This document shows, piece by piece, positions 7,364-15,965 of a stretch of 64,000 nt of DNA. How positions within the stretch are numbered: position 1 is the first letter of the stretch; the number at the start of each line of letters is the position of its first letter. The notes under the pieces were generated by a model, which was given only the letters and a program-made list of their open reading frames with translations, did not search any database and had not been told where the DNA came from. The DNA comes from Nocardioides silvaticus (lineage in GTDB: Bacteria > Actinomycetota > Actinomycetes > Propionibacteriales > Nocardioidaceae): positions 186,001 to 250,000 of the forward strand of contig NZ_QGDD01000005.1 in assembly GCF_003160695.1 (NCBI RefSeq), written 5' to 3'. A program made the position numbers and the translations under genes.

Positions 7364-7424
7364 CAAGAGGCGGTCAAACCGCTTTGCGGTCGCCGGCCCA
7401 GTCACTCGGCAGAGCACCGACCGT

Positions 7425-8606
7425 TCACTTCGTGCCCCCAGAGGAGCGCCAGGTTTCGTATGTCTCACCTATGCGCTCGGCCAGAGCCTTATCGCGGTCG
7501 AGCGTGGCGTGCTGGTAGATCGCCATGGCCGCCTGCGAAGCGTGACCGGCGCGAGCCTGAAGTTCGGCGCCAGTCGCACCGTGTTGACCGGCAATGGTGA
7601 GTGCCGTGTGGCGCAGATGGTGGATCGTCAGGTCCGGCCGTCCAGCTGTCTCGCGTGCGGGACGGTAGCGGTCCATCAAGTACCGGACGCTCATGTGGTC
7701 GGTGCGGTCGCCGGGGAACAGCAGCCCGGCCGGGCCTTCGGAGGTGTGCTCGAGCAGGTGCTTCTGGAGCATCGAGAGGAAAGGCGGTGGGACGTGGACG
7801 GTCCGGATTCCCTTCGCGGTCTTCGGGGAGCTGATCGGACGACCGCAGTTAGGACAAGCGCCCCGGACCGAAGGATTGGCGTCCTTGTCGACCTTGCGGG
7901 TGACGTCGATCCGGCCGGTGACGCCGTCAACGTCGTGTCGGCGCAACTCGAGCAGTTCGCCCTCGCGCAGGCCGACGAAAGCGGCGAGGACGATCAGCAA
8001 CTTCAGCCGGTCGGGCATCGCGTCGACTATCACGGCAAGCTCATCAAGGGTGGCCGGGACCGCCACCTTCTTGACCGGGGCGTTGCTGGCACCGCGGATC
8101 TTGGGCGGAGCGCGGTCGATGAGCTCCTCCTCCTCGGCCGCCTGGAGGAGCGACCTGAGCAGGCGGTACGAAGCGGCGTTGGTCGACGCCTTGGTCGGGT
8201 CGTGCGAGGTGCGCCAACTCTTGATCTCCCGCAGCGTCACCTCGTGCAGCGGCATCTCGCCGAAGTACGGGAGGATCTGGGACTTGAGCAGCGCACGGTA
8301 GCCGCGGACGGTGTTCGGACGCAGTCCGCGCTCGGCGAGGTACCGCTCGGCGAACCCAGCCAACGTGTTGGACGCAGCCTCGCGAAGCCGCCGCTCCGCG
8401 GCCTCTTGCCGGGCCTTCGGCGAGGTCCATTGGTCACGGTCGATCAGCGCTCGCTCGGCCGAGAGCCACGCTTCGGCGTCCATCTTCGTCGCGAGCGTCC
8501 GGGAGTGCCGGTTTCCGTCAGGCATTGCGTAGCGGGCCCTGTAGGTGACCTGGCCGGACCTGCTCACCCGACGCTCGACCTCGCCGAAGCCGCGACGCCT
8601 TGCCAT
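7425..8606 (-). CDS. int: Tyrosine integrase of the element
   Basis: This 393-residue integrase has an N-terminal arm-binding region (Arg-rich start, about 1-60), a SAM-like core-binding domain (80-170) and a catalytic domain with every expected residue: Arg214 in GLREGE, Lys265, His329/Arg332 in HHLRHT, His355 in GHAS and nucleophile Tyr364. A CPNC pair (251-254) sits in the catalytic domain insertion. The start ATG has AGGGAGG upstream. The gene reads away from the attachment site 150 bp to its right, the standard position for a tRNA-targeting integrase, so this protein rather than the two upstream recombinases most likely integrates and excises the element. No excisionase gene is seen. Confidence 0.92.
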   Translation of the reverse strand: MARRRGFGEVERRVSRSGQVTYRARYAMPDGNRHSRTLATKMDAEAWLSAERALIDRDQWTSPKARQEAAERRLREAASNTLAGFAERYLAERGLRPNTVRGYRALLKSQILPYFGEMPLHEVTLREIKSWRTSHDPTKASTNAASYRLLRSLLQAAEEEELIDRAPPKIRGASNAPVKKVAVPATLDELAVIVDAMPDRLKLLIVLAAFVGLREGELLELRRHDVDGVTGRIDVTRKVDKDANPSVRGACPNCGRPISSPKTAKGIRTVHVPPPFLSMLQKHLLEHTSEGPAGLLFPGDRTDHMSVRYLMDRYRPARETAGRPDLTIHHLRHTALTIAGQHGATGAELQARAGHASQAAMAIYQHATLDRDKALAERIGETYETWRSSGGTK

Positions 8607-8754
8607 CCCGAGACCTCCCTAACCCCTTGCTGTCTTGGCACCAACAGTATCTGTGGGGGACTGGTGGGGGAAGCGTTGGCAATTGCTGACCACCACCGAC
8701 CACGTCTGACCTGCTCTTTCAACGCTCAAAACACCGTGATGAATCGACCTGGGA
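8607..8754. other. Integrase upstream region next to attachment site
   Basis: This stretch holds no credible gene. It is less GC-rich than its surroundings and contains short repeated runs (two GTGGGGGA copies and GACCACCACC/GACCACG) that could be integrase arm-binding sites or part of the int promoter. Confidence 0.35.
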
Positions 8755-8755
8755 T

Positions 8756-8802
8756 CTTGCTTTGCAAGCAGGGGGTTAGGGGTTCGAGTCCCCTAGGCTC
8801 CA
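8756..8802 (+). other. Attachment site: 3' half of tRNA-Ala(TGC)
   Basis: The sequence runs from the anticodon arm (CTTGC stem, TTTGCAA loop with anticodon TGC, GCAGG stem) through the T arm (loop TTCGAGT between GGGG and CCCC) to the acceptor strand AGGCTCC plus discriminator A at 8802. The acceptor 5' strand and D arm that a real tRNA gene needs are absent upstream. It is thus a truncated copy left at one element end (attR-like). The reconstituted full-length tRNA gene is expected at the other end, outside the window. Confidence 0.82.
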
Positions 8803-8894
8803 CCGAATTTGTCCGAGCGTGTCGTCGCTTCGCTCCGACACGCTGCCGGACCGCGGTTGAAGCGGTCACGGTTTGCGGCTGCTTGGCGTCCTTT

Positions 8895-8960
8895 GGTCGT
8901 CGAGTAGGCCGAGGCGCTAGCCGAGGCCGTATCGAGACGCCTGTCGGTCATCGAGACGCC
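8895..8960. repeat. Intergenic GTCGAGT...GTATCGAGAC repeat
   Basis: An imperfect inverted repeat, GGTCGTCGAGTAGGCCGAGG ... CCGAGGCCGTATCGAGACG, followed by a second CATCGAGACG, lies between the tRNA fragment and the RTX-like gene. Relatives occur at 24767-24785 and 29070-29127, which share GTCGAG and CGAGACC ends. The rest of the 160-bp gap shows nothing else. Confidence 0.55.
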
Positions 8961-8962
8961 CC

Positions 8963-10567
8963 TCAGCCGCGGTGGAGGTCCCAGCTCCAGGAGACGTGGC
9001 CCTCGGGGGCGTGCTGGGGGACGTAGTTCTCGAAGCCCTGGAGCCTCGTGACCGGGACCTCGCCCAGCGCCTGCCGGTCCGCTTCCGCGATGTTGGTGTT
9101 GAGGGCGCGGTACTGGATCGTCTCCGGGGGTGAGCTCGGGCAGTCGACGACCACCTCGGCCACCGCCGTCGTGCTCCAGAGGGTGATCGAGTAGTTGCCC
9201 TCGTCCTCGAAGACCGCGACCTCGGCGCGCCCGTCGAGCGAGGCGCTGCCGTCGTAGACGCAGCCCTCGTCGGAGGTGCCGGAGACGGTCCAGGCGATGT
9301 CGGCGTCGCCGAGCCAGTAGTAACCGGGGGCGAGCTCCTCGAGGTCGACCGTCGCCGACCAGGACTCGATGATGCCGCCGGAGGGCTCGAGGGTGCCGTC
9401 GGCGGTGCCGGCGAGGTCGGACGCCTCTGCTCGGCAGTTGCGCTTGGTCTCCACGTCGGAGCGGCACAGGTCCGGGTCCTCGGGGCTCGGCTCGGGCGTG
9501 CCCAGCGGGCCGCCGTCGCAGACGTCGGTGCCCTCGCCGCCGGAGCAGACGTCGACGCCCAGCCCGCCCCAGAGCTCGTCGTCGCCGCTGCCGCCGAGGA
9601 GGTTGTCGTCACCCTCGCTGCCGTGGACCTCGTCGGGGCCGGCGCCGCCGTCGAGCTCGTCGTCCCAGAGGCTGCCGTTGATCAGGTCGGCGCCTGCGCC
9701 GCCGTCCGCCCGCGAGCCGATCTCGTCCAGTGTGAGGGTGTCGTTGCCGTCGTCCCCGTGCAGCTCGGTGTTCTTGGTGCTGCCGCTCGTCAGCGTGTCG
9801 TCGTCGGCCCCGCCGCGGGCCCAGCCGCCGGTGCCCGTGCCGAGGTCGACGTCGTCGCTGCCGGGGCCGGCGTCGACGTAGTCGGTGCCGGCCTCCCCTC
9901 GGACGACGTCGTTGCCGGAGCCGCCGAGCACCGGGCGGTCGGCGCTGCCGTCGTTGCCACCGGCCAGGTTGACGGTGTCGTTGCCGTCCCCGGCGTCGAC
10001 GGCCGCGTCCCGGCCGGAGAAGCCGTCGATCAGGTCGTCGCCGTCGCCGCCGAGCAGCGACACCCGGACCGCACGGGCGATCAGCCGGTCGTCGCCGTCA
10101 CCGCCCTCGAGGAGGATGCCCTCCTCGGTGGCGGTGAGTCGGTCGTCGCCCGCCTCACCCTGCAGGACGGAGTGCTGGCTGGAGGTGGTGATCTCGTCGT
10201 CGCCGGTGCCGCCGTCCACCAGGTCGGTCTCCCCGGTGCCGCCGTCGAGGTCGTCCTCGCCGCCCTCCCCGAAGACCCGGTCCTTCCCCCCGCCGGCGTC
10301 CACCCGGTCCGAGCCGGGTCCGGCACAGATGACGTCGTCGCCGCCGCGCGCGGAGATCCGGTCGCCGCCGCCACCGGCCCAGATCACGTCGCGGCCGTTG
10401 GTGCCGGTGAGGGTGTCACGACCGGCGGTCCCGACGATGGTCGCGCGCTTGCCCTCGCACCGCGGAGCGGCGGCGGCCGCCTCAGGGGCGGTCGGGACGG
10501 CGACCAGGGCGAACGACGCGATCGCTGCGGTCACCAGTGCGGAACGGAGGGACGGGAAGGTGCTCAT
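8963..10567 (-). CDS. Secreted RTX-type calcium-binding repeat protein
   Basis: The 534-residue protein has a signal peptide (residues 1-34, hydrophobic core ALVTAAIASFALVAVP, Ala-rich cleavage region). From about residue 45 to 345 it is a run of glycine-aspartate nonapeptides of the GGxGxDxUx kind (for example GGGGDRIS, GGSGDDELWGG), the calcium-binding beta-roll of RTX proteins. A Cys-containing linker and a C-terminal domain of about 170 residues without repeats follow; I do not recognise that domain. No protease or lipase motif is seen. It probably acts outside the cell or at the surface. A second secreted protein with GGxGND repeats is encoded just upstream on the same strand. Confidence 0.75.
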   Translation of the reverse strand: MSTFPSLRSALVTAAIASFALVAVPTAPEAAAAAPRCEGKRATIVGTAGRDTLTGTNGRDVIWAGGGGDRISARGGDDVICAGPGSDRVDAGGGKDRVFGEGGEDDLDGGTGETDLVDGGTGDDEITTSSQHSVLQGEAGDDRLTATEEGILLEGGDGDDRLIARAVRVSLLGGDGDDLIDGFSGRDAAVDAGDGNDTVNLAGGNDGSADRPVLGGSGNDVVRGEAGTDYVDAGPGSDDVDLGTGTGGWARGGADDDTLTSGSTKNTELHGDDGNDTLTLDEIGSRADGGAGADLINGSLWDDELDGGAGPDEVHGSEGDDNLLGGSGDDELWGGLGVDVCSGGEGTDVCDGGPLGTPEPSPEDPDLCRSDVETKRNCRAEASDLAGTADGTLEPSGGIIESWSATVDLEELAPGYYWLGDADIAWTVSGTSDEGCVYDGSASLDGRAEVAVFEDEGNYSITLWSTTAVAEVVVDCPSSPPETIQYRALNTNIAEADRQALGEVPVTRLQGFENYVPQHAPEGHVSWSWDLHRG

Positions 10568-10635
10568 GCAAGGACGATGACCCGTCCGCGCCCCGAAGTC
10601 GCACGATCGGGCCGAGGATCATCCGCAGGAACGAC

Positions 10636-10662
10636 GAAGCCCGGGCCGTGGGCCCGGGCTTC
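10636..10662 (-). terminator. Strong hairpin between the two RTX-like genes
   Basis: A perfect 12-bp stem (GAAGCCCGGGCC and its complement) with a 3-nt loop lies 38 nt after the end of the 10701-11318 gene. It should end that transcript and separate it from the next gene. Confidence 0.75.
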
Positions 10663-10700
10663 GCAGTGAGTACGACGAGCGCGTCGTACGGGAGGATCGA

Positions 10701-11318
10701 TCAGCCGTGCGCGACGCGGTCCTTGCCGGCGCCACCGTTGATGCTGTCGCCACCGGGGCCGCCGCGCAGCCAGTCGTTGCCGGCGCCACCGGTGATGCGG
10801 TCGTTGCCCTTCGCGCCGTTCACGAAGTCGGCGCCGGGGCCGAGGATCGTCACGTCGTTGCCGGCGTCGGTCAGCACCCACATCCGGAACTTCTTCGGCA
10901 GCGAGCTGCCGTTGGTGTAGTCGTTGCCGAGACGCGGCCAGACCTGGATGAACATCCGCTTGCCGTCCTTGCGGAACCGGGGCGGGACCTTGCAGACGGC
11001 CGAGACGCCCTTCTTGACCTTCTCCTTGAAGCAGCGGTCCGGCAGCGCCTTCTTGAACGAGCCGGTGCGGGTGTCGCGGAACCGGATCGAGTGCAGCTTC
11101 TCGACGTACTTCACCGTCAGGTGCTGGTTGTGCTGGCCCGAGATGTAGACGGGCCCGAACTTGGAGTAGCGGATGATCGCCTGACCACCGATGTCGCTCA
11201 CGCCGGCGTCACCGGGGCCGAGCATCAGAGGGGGCAGCCGGTCGGCGGAGGCCGGCGAGACGCCGAGCGTCAGGGCCGCGACCAGGGCGATGAACATCGT
11301 GCTGATAGTGCGAAGCAA
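10701..11318 (-). CDS. Secreted protein with short C-terminal RTX-like repeats
   Basis: The 205-residue product has a clear signal peptide (residues 1-25, ending SPASA). The middle part is basic with two Cys (about 97 and 109) and no family I know. Residues about 150-205 hold four glycine/Asp-Asn repeats of the GGAGND/GGAGKD type. It is much shorter than the neighbouring RTX-like protein but shares the repeat type, so the two may act in the same extracellular setting. Confidence 0.7.
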   Translation of the reverse strand: MLRTISTMFIALVAALTLGVSPASADRLPPLMLGPGDAGVSDIGGQAIIRYSKFGPVYISGQHNQHLTVKYVEKLHSIRFRDTRTGSFKKALPDRCFKEKVKKGVSAVCKVPPRFRKDGKRMFIQVWPRLGNDYTNGSSLPKKFRMWVLTDAGNDVTILGPGADFVNGAKGNDRITGGAGNDWLRGGPGGDSINGGAGKDRVAHG

Positions 11319-11487
11319 TGGGGCTCCTCCTGTTTGGGGCTCCCAGGACCATAAGCGCCTTTAACGTCGAGGACGAATCCCCGGATCGGTCCGCGGACGG
11401 GACGCGGGACACGCCGCACGTCCGCGCCGACAGCCCGAGAGGCGGCCATCGCGGGCCGACCTGCTCGGCCGTGGCAGACTCAGCGCC

Positions 11488-12450
11488 GTGAGTTCTGGGG
11501 TCCGGCGGCTCGCGCCGTTGCTGCCACTTGTGGCAATACTGGCGGCGGGTTGCACCGATTCCCCCGACCCCGTCTACCCCGAGGAGCCGGAGTCCGAGGC
11601 GCTCTCGACCGCCTACGACCCGACCCTCGAGCCGTCGGCCGCGGCCCTGCCGTTGGTGCCCGCCGAGGCGACCGTCCTGGAGGTCACCGACTTCGACCAG
11701 CTGCGGCTGACTCTCGGCTTCGCGGCCTTGGACGAGGAGTCAACGCCGGGTGAGCTGGACCGGTTCTGGCGCGCGCTCGACGGCGCCGCCACGCTCTCGG
11801 CCGGGCTGCTGCGCCCGGCCGCCGCCGAGCTCGCGTCGTACGGCTTCGGTGCGGAGGACGTGGCCTGGGAGGCGTCGTACTCCGGCGACGCGGAGGGCTG
11901 GATCATCGCGTTCCACGACGGGGTGCCGATGGCGCGGGTGCAGGACGCGATCGATGAGGGCGTCGGCGTGCTGGCCGGCGCGACGCTCGACGCCGACCGC
12001 GCCCTCGTCACCTCGGAGACCCCGCCCGAGGGCAGCGACAGCTGGGCAGCCATCGAGGAGACCCGCGACCTCGTCGGCCAGGAGGCCAACGCGACGTACG
12101 TCGAGCGCGGGTGCCTGCCGTTCGACACCGTGTTCGGCGACGGCATGGAGGGGCAGCTCGCCGAGGCACCGCGCGCCGCGCTGAAGGCGCTCGACCCGCT
12201 CGAGGGATTCTCGGTCGCGCTCGGCCAGGACCTGGTGACGGTGCGGCTCGGACCGCTGCGCGACGACGGGTTCGACCGGCTCCGGCTGGCCGAGGTGATG
12301 CCGGCGATCCGCCCCGAGTTCGGCGCCGGGTTCAGCCGCGGCGTCGCCGACCCGTCGACGGGGCGGCTCGGCTACGACCTCCAGCGGCCGTCCGCCGCGG
12401 TCGAGCTGATCGAGGACCGGCACCTGCCGTTCGCGGTCTGCGGCGACTGA
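11488..12450 (+). CDS. Putative lipoprotein, function unknown
   Basis: The 320-residue product begins at GTG 11488 with a signal sequence ending in the lipobox LAAGC (Cys at about 22), so it should be lipid-anchored on the outer face of the membrane. An acidic, Pro-rich linker (residues 23-55) precedes an alpha/beta domain of about 260 residues with two further cysteines (GCLPF and VCGD) that may pair. No catalytic motif is recognised. It is divergent from the RTX-like gene, with 169 bp between them, and convergent with the MBL gene only 4 nt away. Confidence 0.75.
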   Translation: MSSGVRRLAPLLPLVAILAAGCTDSPDPVYPEEPESEALSTAYDPTLEPSAAALPLVPAEATVLEVTDFDQLRLTLGFAALDEESTPGELDRFWRALDGAATLSAGLLRPAAAELASYGFGAEDVAWEASYSGDAEGWIIAFHDGVPMARVQDAIDEGVGVLAGATLDADRALVTSETPPEGSDSWAAIEETRDLVGQEANATYVERGCLPFDTVFGDGMEGQLAEAPRAALKALDPLEGFSVALGQDLVTVRLGPLRDDGFDRLRLAEVMPAIRPEFGAGFSRGVADPSTGRLGYDLQRPSAAVELIEDRHLPFAVCGD

Positions 12451-12454
12451 TCCG

Positions 12455-13240
12455 CTAGCGACCGGCCAGCGCGTCGTACTGCGCCTTGTCGTGGGCGCAG
12501 AACACGGTGACCTCGTCGGAACGGGACGCGACCAGCTCTCGGAGCCGCTCGGTGTTGGCGCGGCGGGCCTTGTTGTCGACGGCCATCAGCACCTGGAAGG
12601 CCGCGAGCGAGCGGTTGCAGGAGGCGGGGGTGCGGACCTGGTTGCGGTCGAAGATCGCGTCGCCGGCGTGGAGCAGCCAGTGGCCCTCGCCGTCCTTCAC
12701 CGCGACACCGGCGTGGCCGCGGGTGTGACCGCGCAGCGGGATGAGGAGGACGTCGTTGGCGATCGCGGTGACGGCCGGGAAGCCGAACCAGTCGTCACCG
12801 GGCTCGGCGTGCTGCTCCCACCGCGGCCCGTGCGCCCACTGCGCACGGAGGTAGCGCTGCTTCTCGCGCAGCGTCGGCCGGGTCGCGGCCTCGAGCTCGG
12901 GCCGGTGCACGTGGACCCGCGCCCGCGGGAAGTCGCCGATCCCGCCCGCGTGGTCGAGGTCGAGGTGGGTCAGCGCGATGTCGGTGACGTCCTCCGGGGC
13001 GAAGCCCAGCGTCCTCAGCTGCGCCAGCGCCGTCTCGCCGGGGTCGAGCACGGGGCGGACGATGGCGCGGAACGGCTGGCCGAGCCGCTTCGGGTCCGCC
13101 AGGTCGTCGGTGCCGAAACCGGAGTCGACGAGCAGGAGGCCCTCCTCACGCTCGACCAGCAGGACGTGGGCCACCATCGGCGGCGACAGCAGCGGGCGGA
13201 ACGAGGCGCAGTTGAGGTGGTGGACCTTCACGGCGCTCAT
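12455..13240 (-). CDS. MBL-fold metallo-hydrolase (lactonase-like)
   Basis: The 261-residue protein has the metallo-beta-lactamase zinc motif THLDLDHAGG (HxDxDH, about residues 90-97), the later ligands GHTRGHAG and HAGDAIFD, and a terminal CAHD. It resembles AttM/AhlB-type N-acyl homoserine lactonases and related hydrolases, but the substrate cannot be assigned from the sequence. There is no signal peptide, so it is cytoplasmic. It lies 48 nt after the end of the fatty-acid hydroxylase-like gene on the same strand and may belong to the GntR-hydroxylase transcript. Confidence 0.8.
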   Translation of the reverse strand: MSAVKVHHLNCASFRPLLSPPMVAHVLLVEREEGLLLVDSGFGTDDLADPKRLGQPFRAIVRPVLDPGETALAQLRTLGFAPEDVTDIALTHLDLDHAGGIGDFPRARVHVHRPELEAATRPTLREKQRYLRAQWAHGPRWEQHAEPGDDWFGFPAVTAIANDVLLIPLRGHTRGHAGVAVKDGEGHWLLHAGDAIFDRNQVRTPASCNRSLAAFQVLMAVDNKARRANTERLRELVASRSDEVTVFCAHDKAQYDALAGR

Positions 13241-13288
13241 CGTCGCAGGTCGGCGATCTCGGTGTCAGGGCGGCAGGTCCGCGACAGG

Positions 13289-14005
13289 TCAGGAGTCCAG
13301 GCCGTGCAGGTTGCGCGCGGTCGGGGACGTCGGGACGGTGGCCGGGTCCGGGTAGGTGCCGAACAGCCGGTCCGCCGTCGCGGCGGTCGTGACCGTGAAC
13401 CAGTAGTGCTCGCTCTTGTAGTGGTGCAGCCGGTGGTTGCGCCACACCGAGCGGTACCACCGGGACTTGGGCCGGTAGTCGCTGTGGAGCAGGTAGTGGG
13501 TCCACTCGTACGCCGAGAGCAGCACCAGGTTCGCGACCAGCAGCGAGAACGCGGCCGTCCAGGTCGGCGTCACCGCCCAGGCGACGAGCAGCCCGAGCGG
13601 CCCCAACGTGAGCTCCACCTGCCACGGGATGAACACCAGCGGGATGGCGCGCGGGTCGCGGTGGTGGGCGCGGTGCTTGCGCGAGAGCAGCGGGTCGATC
13701 TTGATGCCGGCGATCCGCCGCGGCTTCCAGTGCAGGATGAAGACGTGGATGACCCACTCCACGACCGGCATGATCGCGATCAGGCCGACAGGCAGGAGCA
13801 GCTCCCACCACTCGCCAGGGCCCGCCAGCACCCGGCCGACGACGGCGGCGAGAAGGTAGGTCGAGAGGATGTACGGCGAGGGGTGCTTCCAGAACTCGAC
13901 GAACACCTGGCGCATCGACTGGCTGGTGCGCCGGTCCCCCGTGATCCGGGCCTCGTCCCGCGCGACCTGCCGCTTGGCCAGCTCCTCGACGTTCTTGGTG
14001 GTCAT
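13289..14005 (-). CDS. Sterol desaturase / fatty acid hydroxylase family membrane protein
   Basis: The ATG at 14005 overlaps the stop of the upstream GntR gene (ATGA), giving 238 residues. It has membrane segments at about 45-85 and 125-165 and the histidine clusters of the di-iron family: HxxxH-type HVFILH, HRAHHRD, then HYLLH and HRLHHYK. These bind two iron atoms in hydroxylases and desaturases that act on lipids. The product and substrate are unknown. Coupling to an FCD-type regulator suggests that its expression answers to a small organic acid or lipid signal. Confidence 0.8.
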   Translation of the reverse strand: MTTKNVEELAKRQVARDEARITGDRRTSQSMRQVFVEFWKHPSPYILSTYLLAAVVGRVLAGPGEWWELLLPVGLIAIMPVVEWVIHVFILHWKPRRIAGIKIDPLLSRKHRAHHRDPRAIPLVFIPWQVELTLGPLGLLVAWAVTPTWTAAFSLLVANLVLLSAYEWTHYLLHSDYRPKSRWYRSVWRNHRLHHYKSEHYWFTVTTAATADRLFGTYPDPATVPTSPTARNLHGLDS

Positions 14006-14739
14006 GCGTCGTCTCCGTCCGTGGTGGCCGACAGGGCGTCGAACGCCTCCATCAGCGCGTCGTTGGTGGGCGCGAGCACCCGCTCGGCGGCCGCGCGGGC
14101 CGTGGCGGGGTCGCCGGCAGCGATCGCGGTCGCGAGCACCCGGAAGGGCTCGACCTGGCCGACCTCGGCGGCGAGGACTGCGGCCAGCGCGGGCAGCACC
14201 GGCTCGTACGCCGCCCGCAGCCCGTTGAACATCAACCGGAACACGATCGAGTCGGCACCGTCGACGACGATGTCCCAGAACTCCAGCGCGAGCCGCTGCC
14301 AGGTGACGGCGTCGTCGGTCCGGTCGAGCCGCTCCAACACGTCGGTCAGCGCGGCCGACAGCGCCGGGCCGCCCCGCTCCGCGGCCAGCGCGGCGATGCC
14401 GGGGGCGACCGAGGTGCGGGCCTCCACCACGCTGCGCGCGACGAGCGGGTCGACCCCGCCGTCGCGGACCAGCAGGTTCGGCAGCAGGTCGAGGCCGCCG
14501 TACCGCCGGAAGTCGCGGACCGTCGCCCCGCCGCCGTGCCGCACCTCGACGAGGTTGGCCTGCGTCATCCGCTGGAGCGCCTCGCGCACCGCGGGCCGGG
14601 ACACCCCGAGCACCTCGGCCAGCTGCCGCTCGCTCGGGAGCTGCTCGCCGGCCGCGAGCCCGCCGTCCATCACCTCGCCGAGCACCTGGTCGAAGACCTG
14701 GTCCGACACGGACTTGCGGGTCACGGGTTTCAACGCCAT
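14002..14739 (-). CDS. GntR-family transcriptional regulator, FCD (FadR) subfamily
   Basis: The 245-residue protein has an N-terminal winged helix (residues 10-75, LPSERQLAEVLGVSRPAVREAL) and an all-helical FCD ligand domain (about 95-225). It heads a coupled operon with the fatty-acid hydroxylase-like gene, so it probably represses or activates that gene and itself. A TGGTAATACCA palindrome 38 bp upstream of its ATG fits the TGGTnnnACCA sites of this subfamily, which supports autoregulation. The ligand is unknown. Confidence 0.88.
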   Translation of the reverse strand: MALKPVTRKSVSDQVFDQVLGEVMDGGLAAGEQLPSERQLAEVLGVSRPAVREALQRMTQANLVEVRHGGGATVRDFRRYGGLDLLPNLLVRDGGVDPLVARSVVEARTSVAPGIAALAAERGGPALSAALTDVLERLDRTDDAVTWQRLALEFWDIVVDGADSIVFRLMFNGLRAAYEPVLPALAAVLAAEVGQVEPFRVLATAIAAGDPATARAAAERVLAPTNDALMEAFDALSATTDGDDA

Positions 14740-14777
14740 GTCGACGACCGTAGACGGTAGATGGCCAGTTGGTCAAG

Positions 14778-14788
14778 TGGTAATACCA
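14778..14788. promoter_or_regulatory. Candidate GntR/FCD operator TGGTAATACCA
   Basis: This perfect inverted repeat (TGGT, 3 nt, ACCA) lies upstream of the FCD-type regulator gene and has the form known for FadR/PdhR-like proteins. A second TTGGTC half and a TGGCCA lie within the next 16 bp toward the gene. Confidence 0.55.
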
Positions 14789-14840
14789 ATCGTCCGACGT
14801 ATCCGCTGGGTTGGTGCCGAGTGCCGCTCATTACGCTGAG

Positions 14841-15620
14841 GTGGTGATCGCGTGGTGGAGCCCCCGGTTGTGGGGAGCCCACCTCCTGGCGATCGCGTGC
14901 GCGACCGCGGCGGTCTGGCTCGGCTTCTGGCAGTACGACGCCTGGCAGGCCCATCGCGAGGCCGAGCGGGTCGACATCACCAACGATGACCCGGCGCCGC
15001 TCACCGACGTGCTCGGGCCCGACGACCCGTTCCCGGCGGAGCACGTCGGCCGGCCGGTGACCGTCGAGGGCACCTGGCTGCCCGAGGGCACGGTCCTGGT
15101 GTCCGGTCGACGGGAGGACGGCGGCTCCGGTCCGGACGGCAGCTGGGTGGTGACCCCGCTCGCCGTCGGGGGTGCCGGGGAGCCGGCGATCCCCGTCGTC
15201 CGCGGCTGGCTCGCAGGCGAGGACCCCGCGACCGCGCCCGCACCGCCCACCGGTGATGCGTCCGTCGTCGGGTGGCTGCAGCCGGGCGAGGGCACGGGCG
15301 CGGCCGACGAGGACCCGACCGACGACGTGCTGCCGCAGCTGCGGATCGCGGACCTGGTCCAGCGCGTCGACGTGGACCTCTACGGCGGCTACGTCGTCGT
15401 CGACCCGGAGGCGACCGAGAAGGGTGCCGGCGGCAATGCCGGCACCGGCGAGCTGGCCCCGGCCACGCTCGACCAGCTGCCGCCGGCGAGCACGTTCACC
15501 GGCTGGCGCAATCTCGCCTATGCCATCGAGTGGTGGCTGTTCGCCGCGTTCGCGCTGTTCCTCTGGTGGAGGTACGTCCGCGAGGCGCTCGACGAGGGGG
15601 CGGTAGGTTCGACGGCGTGA
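14841..15620 (+). CDS. SURF1 family cytochrome oxidase assembly protein
   Basis: From GTG 14841 the product has 259 residues; the open frame also allows a start 30 nt upstream. It has a membrane segment at each end (WGAHLLAIACATAAVWLGFWQ and the segment WWLFAAFALFLWW), with a large outside loop between, the SURF1 topology. Conserved SURF1 features include the GFWQ exit of the first helix, GxVVTPL and RGW. SURF1 helps insert haem a into cytochrome c oxidase. It overlaps the next gene by GTGA. Confidence 0.82.
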   Translation: MVIAWWSPRLWGAHLLAIACATAAVWLGFWQYDAWQAHREAERVDITNDDPAPLTDVLGPDDPFPAEHVGRPVTVEGTWLPEGTVLVSGRREDGGSGPDGSWVVTPLAVGGAGEPAIPVVRGWLAGEDPATAPAPPTGDASVVGWLQPGEGTGAADEDPTDDVLPQLRIADLVQRVDVDLYGGYVVVDPEATEKGAGGNAGTGELAPATLDQLPPASTFTGWRNLAYAIEWWLFAAFALFLWWRYVREALDEGAVGSTA

Positions 15621-15952
15621 ACGGCCTCTTCAAGACCTACCGCGTGCTGGCGTTCGTGGTCGGCGTGCTGCTCGTCGTCGGCGCCGTCGCGTCGTTGCTG
15701 AAGTACGGCCTGCCGGACGGCGGATCTCTGCAGCAGCTCGGTGACGACCTGACTCCGGTCTGGCTCATCCACGGCTGGATCTACATGGTCTACGTCGTCG
15801 TGGCGTTCGTGCTCACGCAGAAGGCGGGCTGGCCGCTGCCGCGCTTCCTGCTGATGATGGTCGCGGGCCTGGTGCCCGGCCTGATCTTCTGGGTCGAGCG
15901 CCGCGTCGCCCACCAGCTCCGGGACGAGAACCCGGAGCTGGCGAGCGCCTAG
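15617..15952 (+). CDS. DUF3817 integral membrane protein
   Basis: The GTG at 15617 overlaps the SURF1 stop (GTGA). The 111-residue product has three hydrophobic segments (about 10-30, 47-68 and 73-95) and the DUF3817 layout, including an HGWIYMVY motif and a final VERRVAHQLR. Its function is unknown. Its pairing with SURF1 suggests a link to respiratory membrane assembly, but that rests on context only. Confidence 0.8.
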   Translation: MNGLFKTYRVLAFVVGVLLVVGAVASLLKYGLPDGGSLQQLGDDLTPVWLIHGWIYMVYVVVAFVLTQKAGWPLPRFLLMMVAGLVPGLIFWVERRVAHQLRDENPELASA

Positions 15953-15965
15953 CCGGACGGCCCGC

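Larger units (their letters stand above)
1..8802. mobile_element. Right-hand part of an integrative element inserted at a tRNA-Ala gene
   Basis: The stretch from the left window edge to the truncated tRNA-Ala 3' end at 8802 looks like one integrated element. The integrase gene lies next to the attachment site, which is the usual arrangement, and two more recombinase-like genes lie inside. The cargo (ubiquitin-like operon, STAS/GHKL pair) is unrelated to the housekeeping genes on the right. No phage structural, replication or conjugation genes are visible. The other end, with the intact tRNA gene, should lie beyond the left edge, so the total size is unknown. Confidence 0.75.

Noticed and set aside
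8756..8802. Functional tRNA gene
   Set aside because: The acceptor 5' strand and D arm are missing upstream, so no cloverleaf can form.
7272..9026. 584-codon open frame on the plus strand
   Set aside because: It is antisense to the integrase, which carries all catalytic residues; the product is low-complexity.
9623..10669. 348-codon open frame opposite the RTX protein
   Set aside because: The Gly/Asp repeats on the minus strand generate Val/Ala/Gly-rich open frames on the other strand.
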